DNA of 64,000 nt from Sphingopyxis yananensis. GTDB taxonomy: Bacteria; Pseudomonadota; Alphaproteobacteria; Sphingomonadales; Sphingomonadaceae. The translations under genes were made by a program, and so were the position numbers. The notes beneath the pieces are model-generated. The model saw nothing but the letters and a program-made list of their open reading frames with translations, had not been told where the DNA came from and did not search any database. Below, in pieces: positions 18,401-27,309 of the stretch (position 1 is its first letter; every line of letters begins with the position of its first letter). The stretch is from positions 1-64,000 of the forward strand of contig NZ_JAJEWI010000004.1 in assembly GCF_020687785.1 (NCBI RefSeq), written 5' to 3'.

Positions 18401-18509
18401 GCGTAATATTTTCGACAAGGATCCGCCGCTTGCCAATGGTGGCTATCTCGGCGGCCTGTATCAGGCCCAAGGCCGCTATTTGTACAGCAGCATCGGCTAT
18501 AAATTTTAA
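15405..18509 (+). CDS. TonB-dependent receptor linked to FecIR and an M14 peptidase
   Basis: A 1034-residue outer-membrane receptor with a signal peptide (ends SPALAQS, about residue 29) and a TonB box-like IVVVGSQI near 62. The plug domain is at about 65-190 (VSLRGMGLGTTLSLINGRRL, VEVLRDGAAALYGSDAIAGV). The 22-strand barrel contains FRAPTLEAMHIPA and ends in an aromatic residue (SIGYKF). It imports a bulky substrate with energy from TonB. Only about 30 residues separate the signal peptide from the TonB box, so the STN signalling domain of classical FecA-type transducers is absent. The following gene is a secreted M14 metallopeptidase, so peptides or peptide-like ligands are a reasonable guess. 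Confidence 0.92.
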   Translation: MKNLFTSGGSTFAIATAAVLFAQASPALAQSGDIAAQTSNQESSLDSDTYNDTVNEIVVVGSQIKGTKTTGAVPVSVVGATEIASLGAVSSNDLFRAIPQAGAVTFTGLPSGGGQNAARGDISTVSLRGMGLGTTLSLINGRRLVQHPTTVNVDGAPQIGFNVNAIPIGGIERVEVLRDGAAALYGSDAIAGVVNTVLQSDLQGGSVDLQHGFAQGTKLKETTFNGSYGSSFGGGRGHVSMMGTFYARSAQLYTDLPYTATQDLRDMIDDPSFAGHTGFDGRQQASAWGQFIIPSMAGFNGPVTVNGQAVTSGGGVFSVVPCTNGGSLVESGYSGVCYRNGAHGAADRNVRQDIPGTFPNATSIASTRRANFFLFSKYELSDKVELFSEASYYYAKTRQLDQNAQIVQTFPITVAADAYWNPFGPVGSPNRLPGLNIPGEGLPVTITSYAPVETGPRRVDVRNDQFRLLLGLRGDLGAWNWESAAVYSEAKVRDTSDAISNTFFQAAVNRTTADAYNPFNGGDPLNPSTQDSTLSDAATVNSFMMKGVRMNKTSLAMADLKLSNARLLSIWGGDIGIALGTEIRRETYSDDRDDHQDGTITFVDSVTGNAYGTDFAMSSPRPDVSGSRTIFSAYGELAIPLVSQDMNIPLVRTLDVQLAGRFEHYNDLGSVAKPKIAAAWDLVNGVRVRGSYSGGFRAPTLEAMHIPASGLTSNGNMDYIRCEADLRAGRITSWSKCDQRFSAGSTTAGNKNLKPENSNSYSVGIVLEPKFIPSHLGRLTLTFDRFWISMSNVVSSLDRPTLLALDYLARVNGGSTDSVVRAPVTQDDINFFAGTGIDPAGIFLRADTNYQNLLPLEIEGMDFSISYASPSTSIGRFNFNASANKMIRYEQQPLAAQQILIDAQKAGTINDGFVAATGTGNLVGLGTRPKWRGTASLNWSLDNWSAGAFVQYTDAVFVTSIINAAGDMYRVKSHISANLNASYTFKSGPLENARFTIGARNIFDKDPPLANGGYLGGLYQAQGRYLYSSIGYKF

Positions 18510-18524
18510 ATCACAAAAATAGCG

Positions 18525-18554
18525 AGGGTCAGCGGCAGGGACGCCGCCGACCCT
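18525..18554 (+). terminator. Intercistronic hairpin between receptor and M14 peptidase genes
   Basis: AGGGTCAGCGGC / GCCGCCGACCCT pair with a single mismatch around a 6-nt loop. The hairpin follows the receptor stop by 15 nt and precedes the peptidase ribosome-binding site. There is no T-tract, so it may attenuate or stabilise the transcript rather than end it. Confidence 0.5.
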
Positions 18555-18579
18555 AGAAATTGAAATGGGGAGCAATGCC

Positions 18580-21387
18580 GTGAAAAAAATACTCACAATC
18601 CTGATGGCAGCCAGTGCCATCACACCAATGTTCGCGCTGCATGCGCAACCAATGGACCCAGACTTTGCCAAATCGGTCAAGGAATGGACAACCCGCCCTG
18701 AATTCAGCAGCCCGCTGGTCGACCACCTGCCGCTGTCGGATACCATCCCGTCACCCAAGCAGGTTCTGGGCAACCATATCGGTGTGCCCAACAAGCTGCA
18801 CAGCCAAGAGCAGATCATCGACTATTTTCGCCGTCTGGCCGCCGCAGCGCCGGACCGTGTTCGCATCGTCGAAATCGGCAAGACCTATGAAGGCCGCGAC
18901 AATATTGTCGTTCTATTCTCCAACGCAGAGAATATGGCCAAGCTCGACACCCACAAGCGGAACCACAATCTGCTGGCCGACCCGCGCAAGATTAACGATG
19001 AACAAGCCAAGCAGATCATCGCTGAAACCAAGCCATTTTATTTCCTGAGCGCCGGTCTCCACAGCTCTGAAACTGGTCCGCCCGAAATGACGATGGAGCT
19101 GGCCTACCGCTTGTTGACCGAAGATTCGGACATGATCCGCAAGATCCGCGACAATTTGATCGTCGCGATCAACCCCGTTCTCGAAGGCGATGGCCGCTCG
19201 CGTTATGTTGATTGGTATCACCAAAGCTTGAAAGACGAGACCAACGATCTCGATAAGCCAGGTGGCCCACCATATTGGGGCAAATATATCTATCACGACA
19301 ATAATCGTGACATGAACTTCTCGGACGTGAACGCGCGTCAATTGCTGGCATTCTATCTGGATTGGAAGCTGCCGATCATGCACGAACTGCATGAATCGGT
19401 GCCATTCCTTTATACCTATAGCGGCCAAGCCCCGCAGAATCCGGAATTGGATCCGATCCTTTACGGCGAACTGCCATTTTATGCGAATTATGAAATGTCG
19501 CAGCTGACCAAATATGGCATGCCAGGCGTGTGGACGCACGGTTTTGTCGATGCTTGGTCGCCCGGCTATGTCGCCTTTATGGCATCGAACCATAATGGCA
19601 TGCTGCGCATGTATGAAACCTATGGCAATGGCGGTGCCACCACCATGTTACGCCGTGTCGATGGCGGCGTGGCAGCGAATAATGCGCGCGGCGGCAACCA
19701 TCTAAAGCGTGACTGGTTCCGTCCAAACCCACCATATCGCGAAGTGATGTGGTCGATCCGCAACAACACCAACTATATGCAGACGGGTGTTCTGACGGCG
19801 CTGGATTTGGCGGCAACCCATAATCACACGATCCTTGAGAATTTCTATAAGAAGAGCAAAAATGCGATTGAGCGCGTCAAGCGTGACGGCCCCGTTGCTT
19901 ATGTGATCCCAGCGGGTCAAAAGGACCAAAGCCGCGTCAAATTTGTGGTCGATCAACTCTTGCTGCAAGGCGTCGAAGTCGGTCAGGCCAATGCAGCCAT
20001 TCGGCTTGGCGACAAAAGCTTCCCCGCAGGCTCGCTGATCGTCAAGCTCGACCAACCCTATGGCCCGCTTGCCAAGACGTTGATGCGCATCCAAGACAAT
20101 TATCCGGATGAAAAGCTGTTCACTTATGATGACGCAGCGTGGACCATCGGCCTGATGACCCACACCGACGTGGTCGAAGTGACCGACAAGGCCGCACTTG
20201 GCGTCACGACAACGCCAGTGACCAACTTTACCCTGCGCGGCTCGATCAGCAACGCTGGTCCGGGTGGCTATATCGTCCTCGACAATGGGTCGGTCAATCT
20301 GGCGGTGCTGCGCTATCGCTTGAAGGACACCAACGTCCGCATCGTGGAACAAGGCTTCAAGCTCGGCAAAACGGACGTTCCCGCAGGCTCGTTCATTGTT
20401 CCGGCCAATGCCCGCTCGGCGCTGGCACCGGCTGTCGTCGAGCTGGGCCTGACGGCCATTGCCGCACCCGCCAATCTGGGTGCCAGCACGCATGAAGTGG
20501 CCATTCCACGCACCGCGGTGTTCAGCACTTGGGGTTCGACTGAAAAGGTTGGCTGGCTGCGCTATGCCTTTGATCAATATGAAACGCCTTATGACCTGAT
20601 TTACAAAGAACAGGTGCGCGGCGGCAATCTTCGCGACAAATATGACGTGATCATTCTGCCGAACCAAGGCCGCACGGCGCGGGATATTGTGTTCGATATT
20701 CCGATGAAGGGTAAACCGCTTCCCTATAAAAAGAATGACCAGTTCAAATCCCTGGGCATGTATGGGGAATCCGACGACATCCGTGGCGGCATGGGCACCG
20801 AGGGGCTCAGCGAATTGCGCAAGTTCGTCGAACAAGGCGGCACGCTGATCACCACGGGCAATGCCAGCGAAGTTCCCGCTGCCTTTGGTCTGGTGGACGA
20901 TGTTACCGCTGCGCCAGCACCGGGCGACAGCTATGCTCCGGGTCCGATCGTCAAGGCGAAGTTCCTGCAACCGCTCAGCCCCATTTTCTATGGCTATAAC
21001 ACCGCCGATACGGTCTCGGTCCGCTGGGCAACCAACACCCTGCTGAACGTCCGTCCGGCTGTGAAGGGCAAGGTATTGATGGAGTTCCCCGGCGGAAAGT
21101 CATCGATCCTCAGCGGTTTTATGCGCAATGCGGACCAGATCCAGAACCAGCCCGCGATCATCAACAGCGAATTGGGCGAAGGCCGCGTCTTGATGTTCGC
21201 AACCAACCCGATCTGGCGTTGGCAGACGCTGGGTGAATATCGCATGCTCTATAATGCGATGCTCAACTGGAAATCGCTGGGCGGCTTGACCGGCCAGTCG
21301 CCAGTCAAGCCAGCCGTTGCACCAGCCCCTGATGCACTGCCGGAATTTGACGATGGCACCAAGGGCAAGAGCGCCCGCACCAACTAA
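18580..21387 (+). CDS. Secreted M14-family zinc metallopeptidase
   Basis: About 935 residues with a signal peptide (MKKILTILMAASAITP, cut near HAQ) and an N-terminal M14 carboxypeptidase-like domain. Zinc ligands are visible in SAGLHSSETGPPEM (HxxE); the third ligand is probably in MHELHESVPF. NNRDMNF and YSGQAPQNP are typical of this large periplasmic subgroup. The C-terminal half (about 440-900) contains a GATase/ThuA-like alpha-beta domain (DVIILPNQGR, GTEGLSELRKFVEQGGTLIT). I prefer the GTG at 18580: GGGGAG lies 7 nt before it and the signal peptide then starts cleanly; ATG 18565 is the alternative. It probably trims peptides taken up by, or presented to, the upstream receptor. Confidence 0.88.
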   Translation: MKKILTILMAASAITPMFALHAQPMDPDFAKSVKEWTTRPEFSSPLVDHLPLSDTIPSPKQVLGNHIGVPNKLHSQEQIIDYFRRLAAAAPDRVRIVEIGKTYEGRDNIVVLFSNAENMAKLDTHKRNHNLLADPRKINDEQAKQIIAETKPFYFLSAGLHSSETGPPEMTMELAYRLLTEDSDMIRKIRDNLIVAINPVLEGDGRSRYVDWYHQSLKDETNDLDKPGGPPYWGKYIYHDNNRDMNFSDVNARQLLAFYLDWKLPIMHELHESVPFLYTYSGQAPQNPELDPILYGELPFYANYEMSQLTKYGMPGVWTHGFVDAWSPGYVAFMASNHNGMLRMYETYGNGGATTMLRRVDGGVAANNARGGNHLKRDWFRPNPPYREVMWSIRNNTNYMQTGVLTALDLAATHNHTILENFYKKSKNAIERVKRDGPVAYVIPAGQKDQSRVKFVVDQLLLQGVEVGQANAAIRLGDKSFPAGSLIVKLDQPYGPLAKTLMRIQDNYPDEKLFTYDDAAWTIGLMTHTDVVEVTDKAALGVTTTPVTNFTLRGSISNAGPGGYIVLDNGSVNLAVLRYRLKDTNVRIVEQGFKLGKTDVPAGSFIVPANARSALAPAVVELGLTAIAAPANLGASTHEVAIPRTAVFSTWGSTEKVGWLRYAFDQYETPYDLIYKEQVRGGNLRDKYDVIILPNQGRTARDIVFDIPMKGKPLPYKKNDQFKSLGMYGESDDIRGGMGTEGLSELRKFVEQGGTLITTGNASEVPAAFGLVDDVTAAPAPGDSYAPGPIVKAKFLQPLSPIFYGYNTADTVSVRWATNTLLNVRPAVKGKVLMEFPGGKSSILSGFMRNADQIQNQPAIINSELGEGRVLMFATNPIWRWQTLGEYRMLYNAMLNWKSLGGLTGQSPVKPAVAPAPDALPEFDDGTKGKSARTN

Positions 21388-21395
21388 GCGAAATT

Positions 21396-21428
21396 CGGGG
21401 CTAACAGTGATGTTGGCCCCGACTTTTT
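21396..21428 (+). terminator. Rho-independent terminator after the M14 peptidase
   Basis: CGGGGCTAAC and GTTGGCCCCG form a 10-bp stem with one G-T wobble, followed by ACTTTTTC. It begins 9 nt after the peptidase stop and ends the receptor-peptidase unit. Confidence 0.75.
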
Positions 21429-21635
21429 CACCCCGCTGCACGCTTAAATGACGGGTGGAACATCAGGGCCCAGCTTGGGCACTATGGCTTATCCCAGCAC
21501 GCACGAGACGTCGCCTTTGGCCTAAGCTGGTTGCCACAGAAACCTGCCAGCGATCAGAAAATATCGCCAAAAGTGGCCCGTCTCTGGCCCAGCCTCCTCT
21601 GCTCCGCTCTCTCGTTTAGCGATGCGCTCTAGGGC

Positions 21636-23012
21636 CTATAGCTCTGGCAATTGCACCGTACCGCCCAAGGCTTGATACAATGCGACATAAGCGTTCAAAC
21701 GATCCGCCTGTAACTGCAACAAGGCGAGATCAACCGACAATAAAGCCCGCTGCGCATCCACCTGCTCCAGATAGGGGGAATATCCGGCGCGATAGCGGTT
21801 GGTCGCATGCCGCAGCACATCCGCCACCGCTGCCTGCTGTGCTTCCAATGCCTGAGATTGGGCGTGTAGTCGGTCGATATTCGATAGCTGATCCTCAACT
21901 TCGCGAAAAGCCGTCAACACTGTACGGCGATAGGCAAAAGCGGCTTGATCGCGCTGGGCCGTCGCAGCGTCGAACTGGCCCGTCAATCGTCCGCGTTGGA
22001 ACAAAGGCGCCAAGATGCTGCCCCCCACCGACCAGATGGTTACCGGATCTTGTAACGCGGAACTGATCACCGCCCCCGCAGACGCAGCCAAGCGCAATTG
22101 CGGCAGGAAATTGGCCCGCGCCACGCGTAAATTTGCATCTGTGGCGGCCAGATTATATTCGGCCTGTGATATATCGGGACGACGTCTTACCAATTCCGAC
22201 GGCAGGACATGGGGCACCAATGGCCTCTTCAGCGCAGAAAAGCCTGCTCCGCGAACAATTGCCGTTGGGTTTTGCCCCGTAAGCAATGATAGCGCATGCT
22301 CTTGGCGGGCGATCAACGCCTCAACAGCGGGAATTTGCTGCTCCGTCGCGCGATACTCGGCTTCGGCTTGCCGCAATTCTAATTGAGACGTGTAACCAGC
22401 TTCGGCTCGGTCACGGGCGATGCGTAGGGCCTCCCTGCGCGACACGACAGTTTGCGCGAGCAATTCGCGCCGTGCGTCTAACGCCAGCAGGGTGATATAG
22501 CCGCTAGCCGTCGCGCTCGTTACCGCCAAGGTCGCAGCGCGCCCAGCGGCTTGCGTCGCGGCGACATTCGCCGATGCCGCGCCAATTTGCGAGGAAATCC
22601 TGCCGAATAAATCGACTTCATAGGCAGCCTGAAATAGGGGCTGCACGCTGGCGCTTTCATTGGCCACGCCAAATGCATTGAGCATGCGCGCATCGCTCGC
22701 GCCTACATTGCCATTAAGCGATGGAAATAATTGCGAACGCGCGACCTTTTCCTGCGCGCGCGCTTCCGCAACCCTTGCTGCCGCAATCGCCAAATCCAAA
22801 TTCTGCGCCTGCGCGGCTGCAACCAAGATGGACAATTGCGGGTCACCAAAGCCATTCCACCACGCACTCTCGGTCGCTCCACTGGCAGGATAGGCTTCCT
22901 TCCATTGGGCTGGTGCCTCGCTTATGCTCATCGGTGGACGCGGGCCAATTGTCGGCGCACAAGCTGCCAGCGCCCCAGCCGACAGTGCCACCACAAAGCT
23001 GCCGCTTTTCAT
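21636..23012 (-). CDS. NodT-family outer membrane efflux lipoprotein
   Basis: A 458-residue outer-membrane factor with a lipoprotein signal (LSAGALAAC, Cys 18) and two OEP repeats. Family motifs include WWNGFGDPQLSILVAAAQAQNLDLA, RRPDISQAEYNLAATDANLRVARANFLPQL and the late FREVEDQLSNI. It forms the outer-membrane exit duct of the three-gene pump encoded here. Its ATG overlaps the adaptor stop by 4 nt, so it is the last gene of an EmrB-EmrA-OMF operon on the minus strand. Confidence 0.92.
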   Translation of the reverse strand: MKSGSFVVALSAGALAACAPTIGPRPPMSISEAPAQWKEAYPASGATESAWWNGFGDPQLSILVAAAQAQNLDLAIAAARVAEARAQEKVARSQLFPSLNGNVGASDARMLNAFGVANESASVQPLFQAAYEVDLFGRISSQIGAASANVAATQAAGRAATLAVTSATASGYITLLALDARRELLAQTVVSRREALRIARDRAEAGYTSQLELRQAEAEYRATEQQIPAVEALIARQEHALSLLTGQNPTAIVRGAGFSALKRPLVPHVLPSELVRRRPDISQAEYNLAATDANLRVARANFLPQLRLAASAGAVISSALQDPVTIWSVGGSILAPLFQRGRLTGQFDAATAQRDQAAFAYRRTVLTAFREVEDQLSNIDRLHAQSQALEAQQAAVADVLRHATNRYRAGYSPYLEQVDAQRALLSVDLALLQLQADRLNAYVALYQALGGTVQLPEL

Positions 23013-24199
23013 CGGCCTTCGCCCGTATAGACGGTGGCCACAACCGACATCCCAGGCCCCAATCTATCGGCTAATTTCTGCCCATCATTTATCCGGATGC
23101 GCACGGCAATACGTTGGGGAACCTTGACAAAATTCCCAGATCCAGTGTCTGGCTTGATGACGCTAAATTCACTTCCCGCAGCCGGAGAAATATTCTCTAC
23201 GGTTCCAGACAATTCCGCCCCGCCCAACGCATCAATGCGCAGGCGCGCGCGTTGGCCCGTACGGATTTCGCCGGTTTGCGCCTCTTTGTAATTGGCAACC
23301 ACCCAGTGGCGATCCGGCACCAGATACATTAACTGCGTGCCCGCATTCACCAATTGTCCCACGCGCACCGACACTTCACTCAGCCGTCCATCACGTGGTG
23401 CCCTGATAATCGTGCGGTCCAAATCAATGGCGGCCAATCCCCGCGACGCCTTGGCATTGGCGACGCCCGCTTCCAATCCGGAACGTCCAACACTTACCGA
23501 CCGAACTTGTTCTAGAGCAATCAGTCGCTGCGCTTCGGCTTGCCGAACCGATGCTTCGGCTTGGCGCAGCGCGGCGAGCGTTTGATCACGTTCGCGTAGG
23601 GACACAGAACCCTCGTCGACCAATTCCGTCACGCGGCGCATATCGGCTTGCGCCCGCTGCAACTGCGCGCGCGCATTGGCAATGGCCGCATCTTGCAATT
23701 GAACTTGGGCCTCGGCCGATCGCTGACTTTGCGCACTATTGCTCAGGCTCGCGTCCTGCGCGGAAATATTGGCATCGGCTTGCGCCACACGCTGCTTGTA
23801 AATGCTGTCGTCAATGCGCGCCAAAATCTGCCCTGCTTTCACATCCGCAAAATCTTGTACCAACACCTCGGTCACATAACCGCCCACTTGGGGTGAAATA
23901 ACCGTGGTCTGGCCGCGCACATAAGCATTGTCTGTGGTCTGGCTGTTCATATGGAACGGCGGGAGGCCCCATGCATAAAGAATAGCCAATGCGCCCAGCA
24001 ATATCACAAGGCCGTAAAAGGCTATGCGGGGGCGCGACCGTTCCGGCCGCCAGCCGCTACCATCACCCTCGGCGCTTTCCGTGCTCTCGGTGCCGTCACG
24101 GCCTTCCTCGGCCTCATGGGCAGCGATGCTTTGTGCATCATCCGATTTTGCGATGTTCGTTTCCGGCTGGTCTTGATCCAGCTTTTTTTGCTCTGTCAT
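23009..24199 (-). CDS. emrA: EmrA/HlyD-family efflux adaptor
   Basis: A 396-residue membrane fusion protein with a charged, disordered N-terminus of about 50 residues and a membrane helix (about 59-76, IAFYGLVILLGALAILYAW). The lipoyl half follows (AYVRGQTTVISPQVGGYV), then a coiled coil (about 135-240), the return motif IIRAPRDGRLSEVSVRVGQ and a C-terminal barrel (PQRIAVRIRI). It connects the DHA2 transporter to the outer-membrane factor. It overlaps both neighbours by 4 nt. The gene symbol is by family analogy. Confidence 0.9.
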   Translation of the reverse strand: MTEQKKLDQDQPETNIAKSDDAQSIAAHEAEEGRDGTESTESAEGDGSGWRPERSRPRIAFYGLVILLGALAILYAWGLPPFHMNSQTTDNAYVRGQTTVISPQVGGYVTEVLVQDFADVKAGQILARIDDSIYKQRVAQADANISAQDASLSNSAQSQRSAEAQVQLQDAAIANARAQLQRAQADMRRVTELVDEGSVSLRERDQTLAALRQAEASVRQAEAQRLIALEQVRSVSVGRSGLEAGVANAKASRGLAAIDLDRTIIRAPRDGRLSEVSVRVGQLVNAGTQLMYLVPDRHWVVANYKEAQTGEIRTGQRARLRIDALGGAELSGTVENISPAAGSEFSVIKPDTGSGNFVKVPQRIAVRIRINDGQKLADRLGPGMSVVATVYTGEGR

Positions 24200-25878
24200 T
24201 GCTGTGCAGCCCGCATTTTTTGTAGCGCCTCCAATTCCTTTGCCAAAGGAATATGCCCTTTCCGACGATCAGAAGCCCAGCGCGTGAATAAAATCAGAAA
24301 CGCTATGGATGCTATGGACCCAATAACGAAAAATACGTCATTAAACGCCAAAATTGCCGCTTCCCGTCCGACTTCTTGTATCAATTGACCAGCCGCCGTT
24401 GCGTTCCGCAAAACAGGGTCGGTCATCCTTTGGGTCAAACTATTGGCGATGCCACTGATCGCAGCGCTCACTTCCGGATCGCCATTGGAGATCGAGGTAC
24501 CCAGCGTCATCAAATGCACTTTTGTCCGCCACGTATGAAAAGCGGAAAGGGCCGCGACGCCAGCCAAACCGCCCAACGTCTGGGACAAGCTGAACAAGGC
24601 CACAAAGCTGACCAAATAAGATGGTCCCTTGGACAAGGCTCTGAACATCCCTTCCATCATCATCGGGGCCATCGAATATACCGCAGCAAAGGCCAATAAG
24701 GATTGTGACAAATAAAGGTTCGCGGGCCGTGTGAGCAATCCAGAGTCGGTATCCAGAAATGCTCCAATCGCGATCAACACCAGGCATATGAGAATGGGTT
24801 TGCGCAGGTCGGTCGGGTTAATTGTAACAACCGCCAAAATCGCGCCAGCCAAGGTCGCGACTGTCAGCACGCTATAATAAGTAACCAGTTGATCATTCAC
24901 CATGCCAACCGCGCTGAGCAGCCCTGTTGCGCCAAAATTTTGCTCGGCTGTCAACACGCGCACCATCGCCCCCGTCAGCGCAAATCGAACCAAGTCGCCG
25001 CTGGTCATCCAACGGGTGTGCAGCATCGGGTTTTGCCGATTATGCTCAATCAAAAACGCCGCGCCAATCAAGACCACCGATGCCGCCAATGCGCCGCCAA
25101 GCCATGGCGTCGACCACCATTGAATGCGGCCCTGCACCAGAAATGCACATAGCAGCCCCATCCCTGTCGCAAGCAAAGGAAAGCTTAACAAATCCAGCTT
25201 TTCAAAGGATTTAATAATCTCCCCTTTGGGCAGCGTTAAAATATTTACCAAGCCCACGGCGACCAGCGATAGGGCAAATTGAAAAAGGAATAAGTTGCTG
25301 ATGTTCCCATCAAATAAGAACATTGGCGATATAGCGCGCGCCAGCAAGGTGGCGACTTGGGTTAAACCAATGCCAATTAAGAACCCGCCAATGCGGGCCT
25401 CGGGAGGCATGCCCTGCATCAGGTAAAATATCGCCAAAGTACTCAGCCCGCTCGCCGCGATACCGGATATGCCACGGGCGATCAGTTCCAGCCTGTAGCC
25501 CATATCAAATAGCTGCACGAAATTCGCCAGCAGCAACGCAATCATCACCGCGCGCACAAAACGCTGAATGCCAAATTGCTGCCGAGATTTATACAGCAAG
25601 ATGCTCATGCATATGTTGGTCATATTATAGGCGACCGTCACCCAGCCTGCATCAACGCTCGTGAGGCCCAAATGCCCTTGCAATGTCGTCAAATTGGCCA
25701 GCAACAAGCCGTTTTGAAACCCGCCAACGATGCAGATATAAAGCCCGATCAATAAATAGGCGATCTTACGAAGCTTCGGATGGTCTGGCGATGCCGGAGA
25801 ACCAGGCATGAAGGGGCGCTCATGCGGCTTAAACACATATTCCTGGCGGCGCCCCGATGAGGATTTATTTTTGGCCAT
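24196..25878 (-). CDS. emrB: DHA2-family MFS drug transporter (EmrB-like)
   Basis: A 560-residue, 14-helix major facilitator protein. The N-terminal 35 residues are basic and hydrophilic, followed by regularly spaced hydrophobic segments. It lacks a crisp EmrB-type motif C, so the substrate range is open; the FarB/EmrB-like subgroup with aromatic and fatty-acid-like drugs is possible. It is the first gene of the pump operon. No regulator gene is adjacent; the 295 bp upstream (25879-26173) hold no recognised operator. Confidence 0.85.
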   Translation of the reverse strand: MAKNKSSSGRRQEYVFKPHERPFMPGSPASPDHPKLRKIAYLLIGLYICIVGGFQNGLLLANLTTLQGHLGLTSVDAGWVTVAYNMTNICMSILLYKSRQQFGIQRFVRAVMIALLLANFVQLFDMGYRLELIARGISGIAASGLSTLAIFYLMQGMPPEARIGGFLIGIGLTQVATLLARAISPMFLFDGNISNLFLFQFALSLVAVGLVNILTLPKGEIIKSFEKLDLLSFPLLATGMGLLCAFLVQGRIQWWSTPWLGGALAASVVLIGAAFLIEHNRQNPMLHTRWMTSGDLVRFALTGAMVRVLTAEQNFGATGLLSAVGMVNDQLVTYYSVLTVATLAGAILAVVTINPTDLRKPILICLVLIAIGAFLDTDSGLLTRPANLYLSQSLLAFAAVYSMAPMMMEGMFRALSKGPSYLVSFVALFSLSQTLGGLAGVAALSAFHTWRTKVHLMTLGTSISNGDPEVSAAISGIANSLTQRMTDPVLRNATAAGQLIQEVGREAAILAFNDVFFVIGSIASIAFLILFTRWASDRRKGHIPLAKELEALQKMRAAQQ

Positions 25879-26173
25879 TCCAGCTATTTGGATACCACTC
25901 GCACTTCACGCAGATATGACAGAAAGACGCCGTCCGACTCACCGCAGATTGAAGCGGAATGTAATTCGATACGAGCCTCGCTACTAGGGTAATTGTGGTC
26001 GCCCCCAGATGTCCTCGTCCGGATCACAATAAGCAAAGCTATTGCCGTTGCCCGCTCCCTTTTCGCCGCCGAGGGTCGACAGCCCCTCCGTCAGGGCAAA
26101 TGACAGCCGCTAAACCAAGCGTAAAACTGCCAGTTTAGAGGGCATCCTATCAAAACAAGCTATACCTCATCCT

Positions 26174-26452
26174 TCATCCTTGATCCTTATACCGGTCCGC
26201 CTTTTGCCATCGCTGGGAAACTTGCACGGTGTCCCACAATTTCGGACCGACAATCACAAGCGCACTTCCGACGCTCCCACACCAAAACGTCACCGCCGCG
26301 AGAAACATCATCACGGCGCTTGCTTCATGGGCCGATGTGCTATGCGCAATCGCATGAAGATGGCTGACGGCCAGCATGGCCAATCCGACGAGTATCGCGC
26401 CAGCTAGGCGTAAACACATATTCGCCGCTTGTGTTTCATGCCATTTCATCAT
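26174..26452 (-). CDS. Small two-helix membrane protein, unknown function
   Basis: About 92 residues with two hydrophobic segments (LAGAILVGLAMLAVSHLHAI and ASAVMMFLAAVTFWCGSVGSAL) and a charged C-terminus. A GGAGG sequence sits just before ATG 26452, which I prefer over the in-frame TTG at 26464. I do not recognise the family. It stands alone between kdpE and the efflux operon, on the same strand as both. Confidence 0.6.
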   Translation of the reverse strand: MMKWHETQAANMCLRLAGAILVGLAMLAVSHLHAIAHSTSAHEASAVMMFLAAVTFWCGSVGSALVIVGPKLWDTVQVSQRWQKADRYKDQG

Positions 26453-26592
26453 CCAAGCCTCCAACTTCGTCGAAGGCTATTCAACTATGCAGAGGGACGT
26501 AGGAAAGCCAGATGACCGAAAGGCGTACGGCATTGTCTTAGCATAGGATCGGCATTATTTCCGGCGGTCATCACCGCGACCACAAGCGCCGG

Positions 26593-27309
26593 CTATATCT
26601 CTTCGCCATGGGAATCGACGGGGCCAAGACGCAGGCGATACCCAATCCCAAGTTCATTGCTGATCAGCTGGGGATGCTGCGGGTCAGTCTCCAGCTTTTG
26701 GCGTAGCGTGCGAATGAGAACACGCAGATATTCGACATGATGCTCATGCTCGTGCGGCCATACCTCGTTCATCATCTGCTTGTGCGTGATCACCCGTCCC
26801 GGAAAACGGGCCAGCTCGACCAGCACCTTATATTCCTTGGGCGTCAGATGAATTTCTTTGCCGCTTTTCGTCACCCTTCGCGCGGCCATATCCAGTATGA
26901 CGTCCCCCAATGTCACAACCAAATTTCCGCCATCGCGCGTCAATCTATTGCGCACGGCGACCCGCATTCGTGCCAGAAGCTCATCCGTATCGAACGGTTT
27001 GGTCAGATAATCATCGGCGCCCAAATCCAGCGCAGCGACTTTTTCATCCGTCGCATCACGCGCCGACACCACAATCAACGTGGTTTGCGACTGTTGTTTG
27101 AATATCGGCACCAATTCCAGCCCATCCCGATCTGGCAAACCCAAATCCAGCAAGATGATATCGGGCCGTTCGCCGCGCAGCAGCGCGGCCGCCTCCCTCG
27201 CATTGCCCGCTTCGACTATCGCATAATCAGCGCGTTCCAAGGCGGCCCGCAACAAGCGGCGGATTTGCGGTTCGTCATCGACGATCAACACTTTATGGCG
27301 CGATTTCAT
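26593..27309 (-). CDS. kdpE: KdpE response regulator
   Basis: A 238-residue OmpR/PhoB-type regulator. The receiver domain has the acidic pair (VDDEPQIRRL), phospho-acceptor Asp in ILLDLGLPDRDGLE (about 56), Ser/Thr switch (VVSARD) and Lys (YLTKPFDTDEL). The winged-helix DNA-binding domain (about 130-232) includes HLTPKEYKVLVELARFPGRV and HVEYLRVLIRTLRQKLE. Phosphorylated by KdpD, it activates kdpFABC under potassium limitation or osmotic stress. It overlaps kdpD by 4 nt and is the last kdp gene. Confidence 0.95.
   Translation of the reverse strand: MKSRHKVLIVDDEPQIRRLLRAALERADYAIVEAGNAREAAALLRGERPDIILLDLGLPDRDGLELVPIFKQQSQTTLIVVSARDATDEKVAALDLGADDYLTKPFDTDELLARMRVAVRNRLTRDGGNLVVTLGDVILDMAARRVTKSGKEIHLTPKEYKVLVELARFPGRVITHKQMMNEVWPHEHEHHVEYLRVLIRTLRQKLETDPQHPQLISNELGIGYRLRLGPVDSHGEEI

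Noticed and set aside
19702..20970. Minus-strand frame (422 codons) opposite the M14 peptidase
   Set aside because: It is an antisense shadow of a well-supported gene; its composition follows the reverse complement of the peptidase codons.
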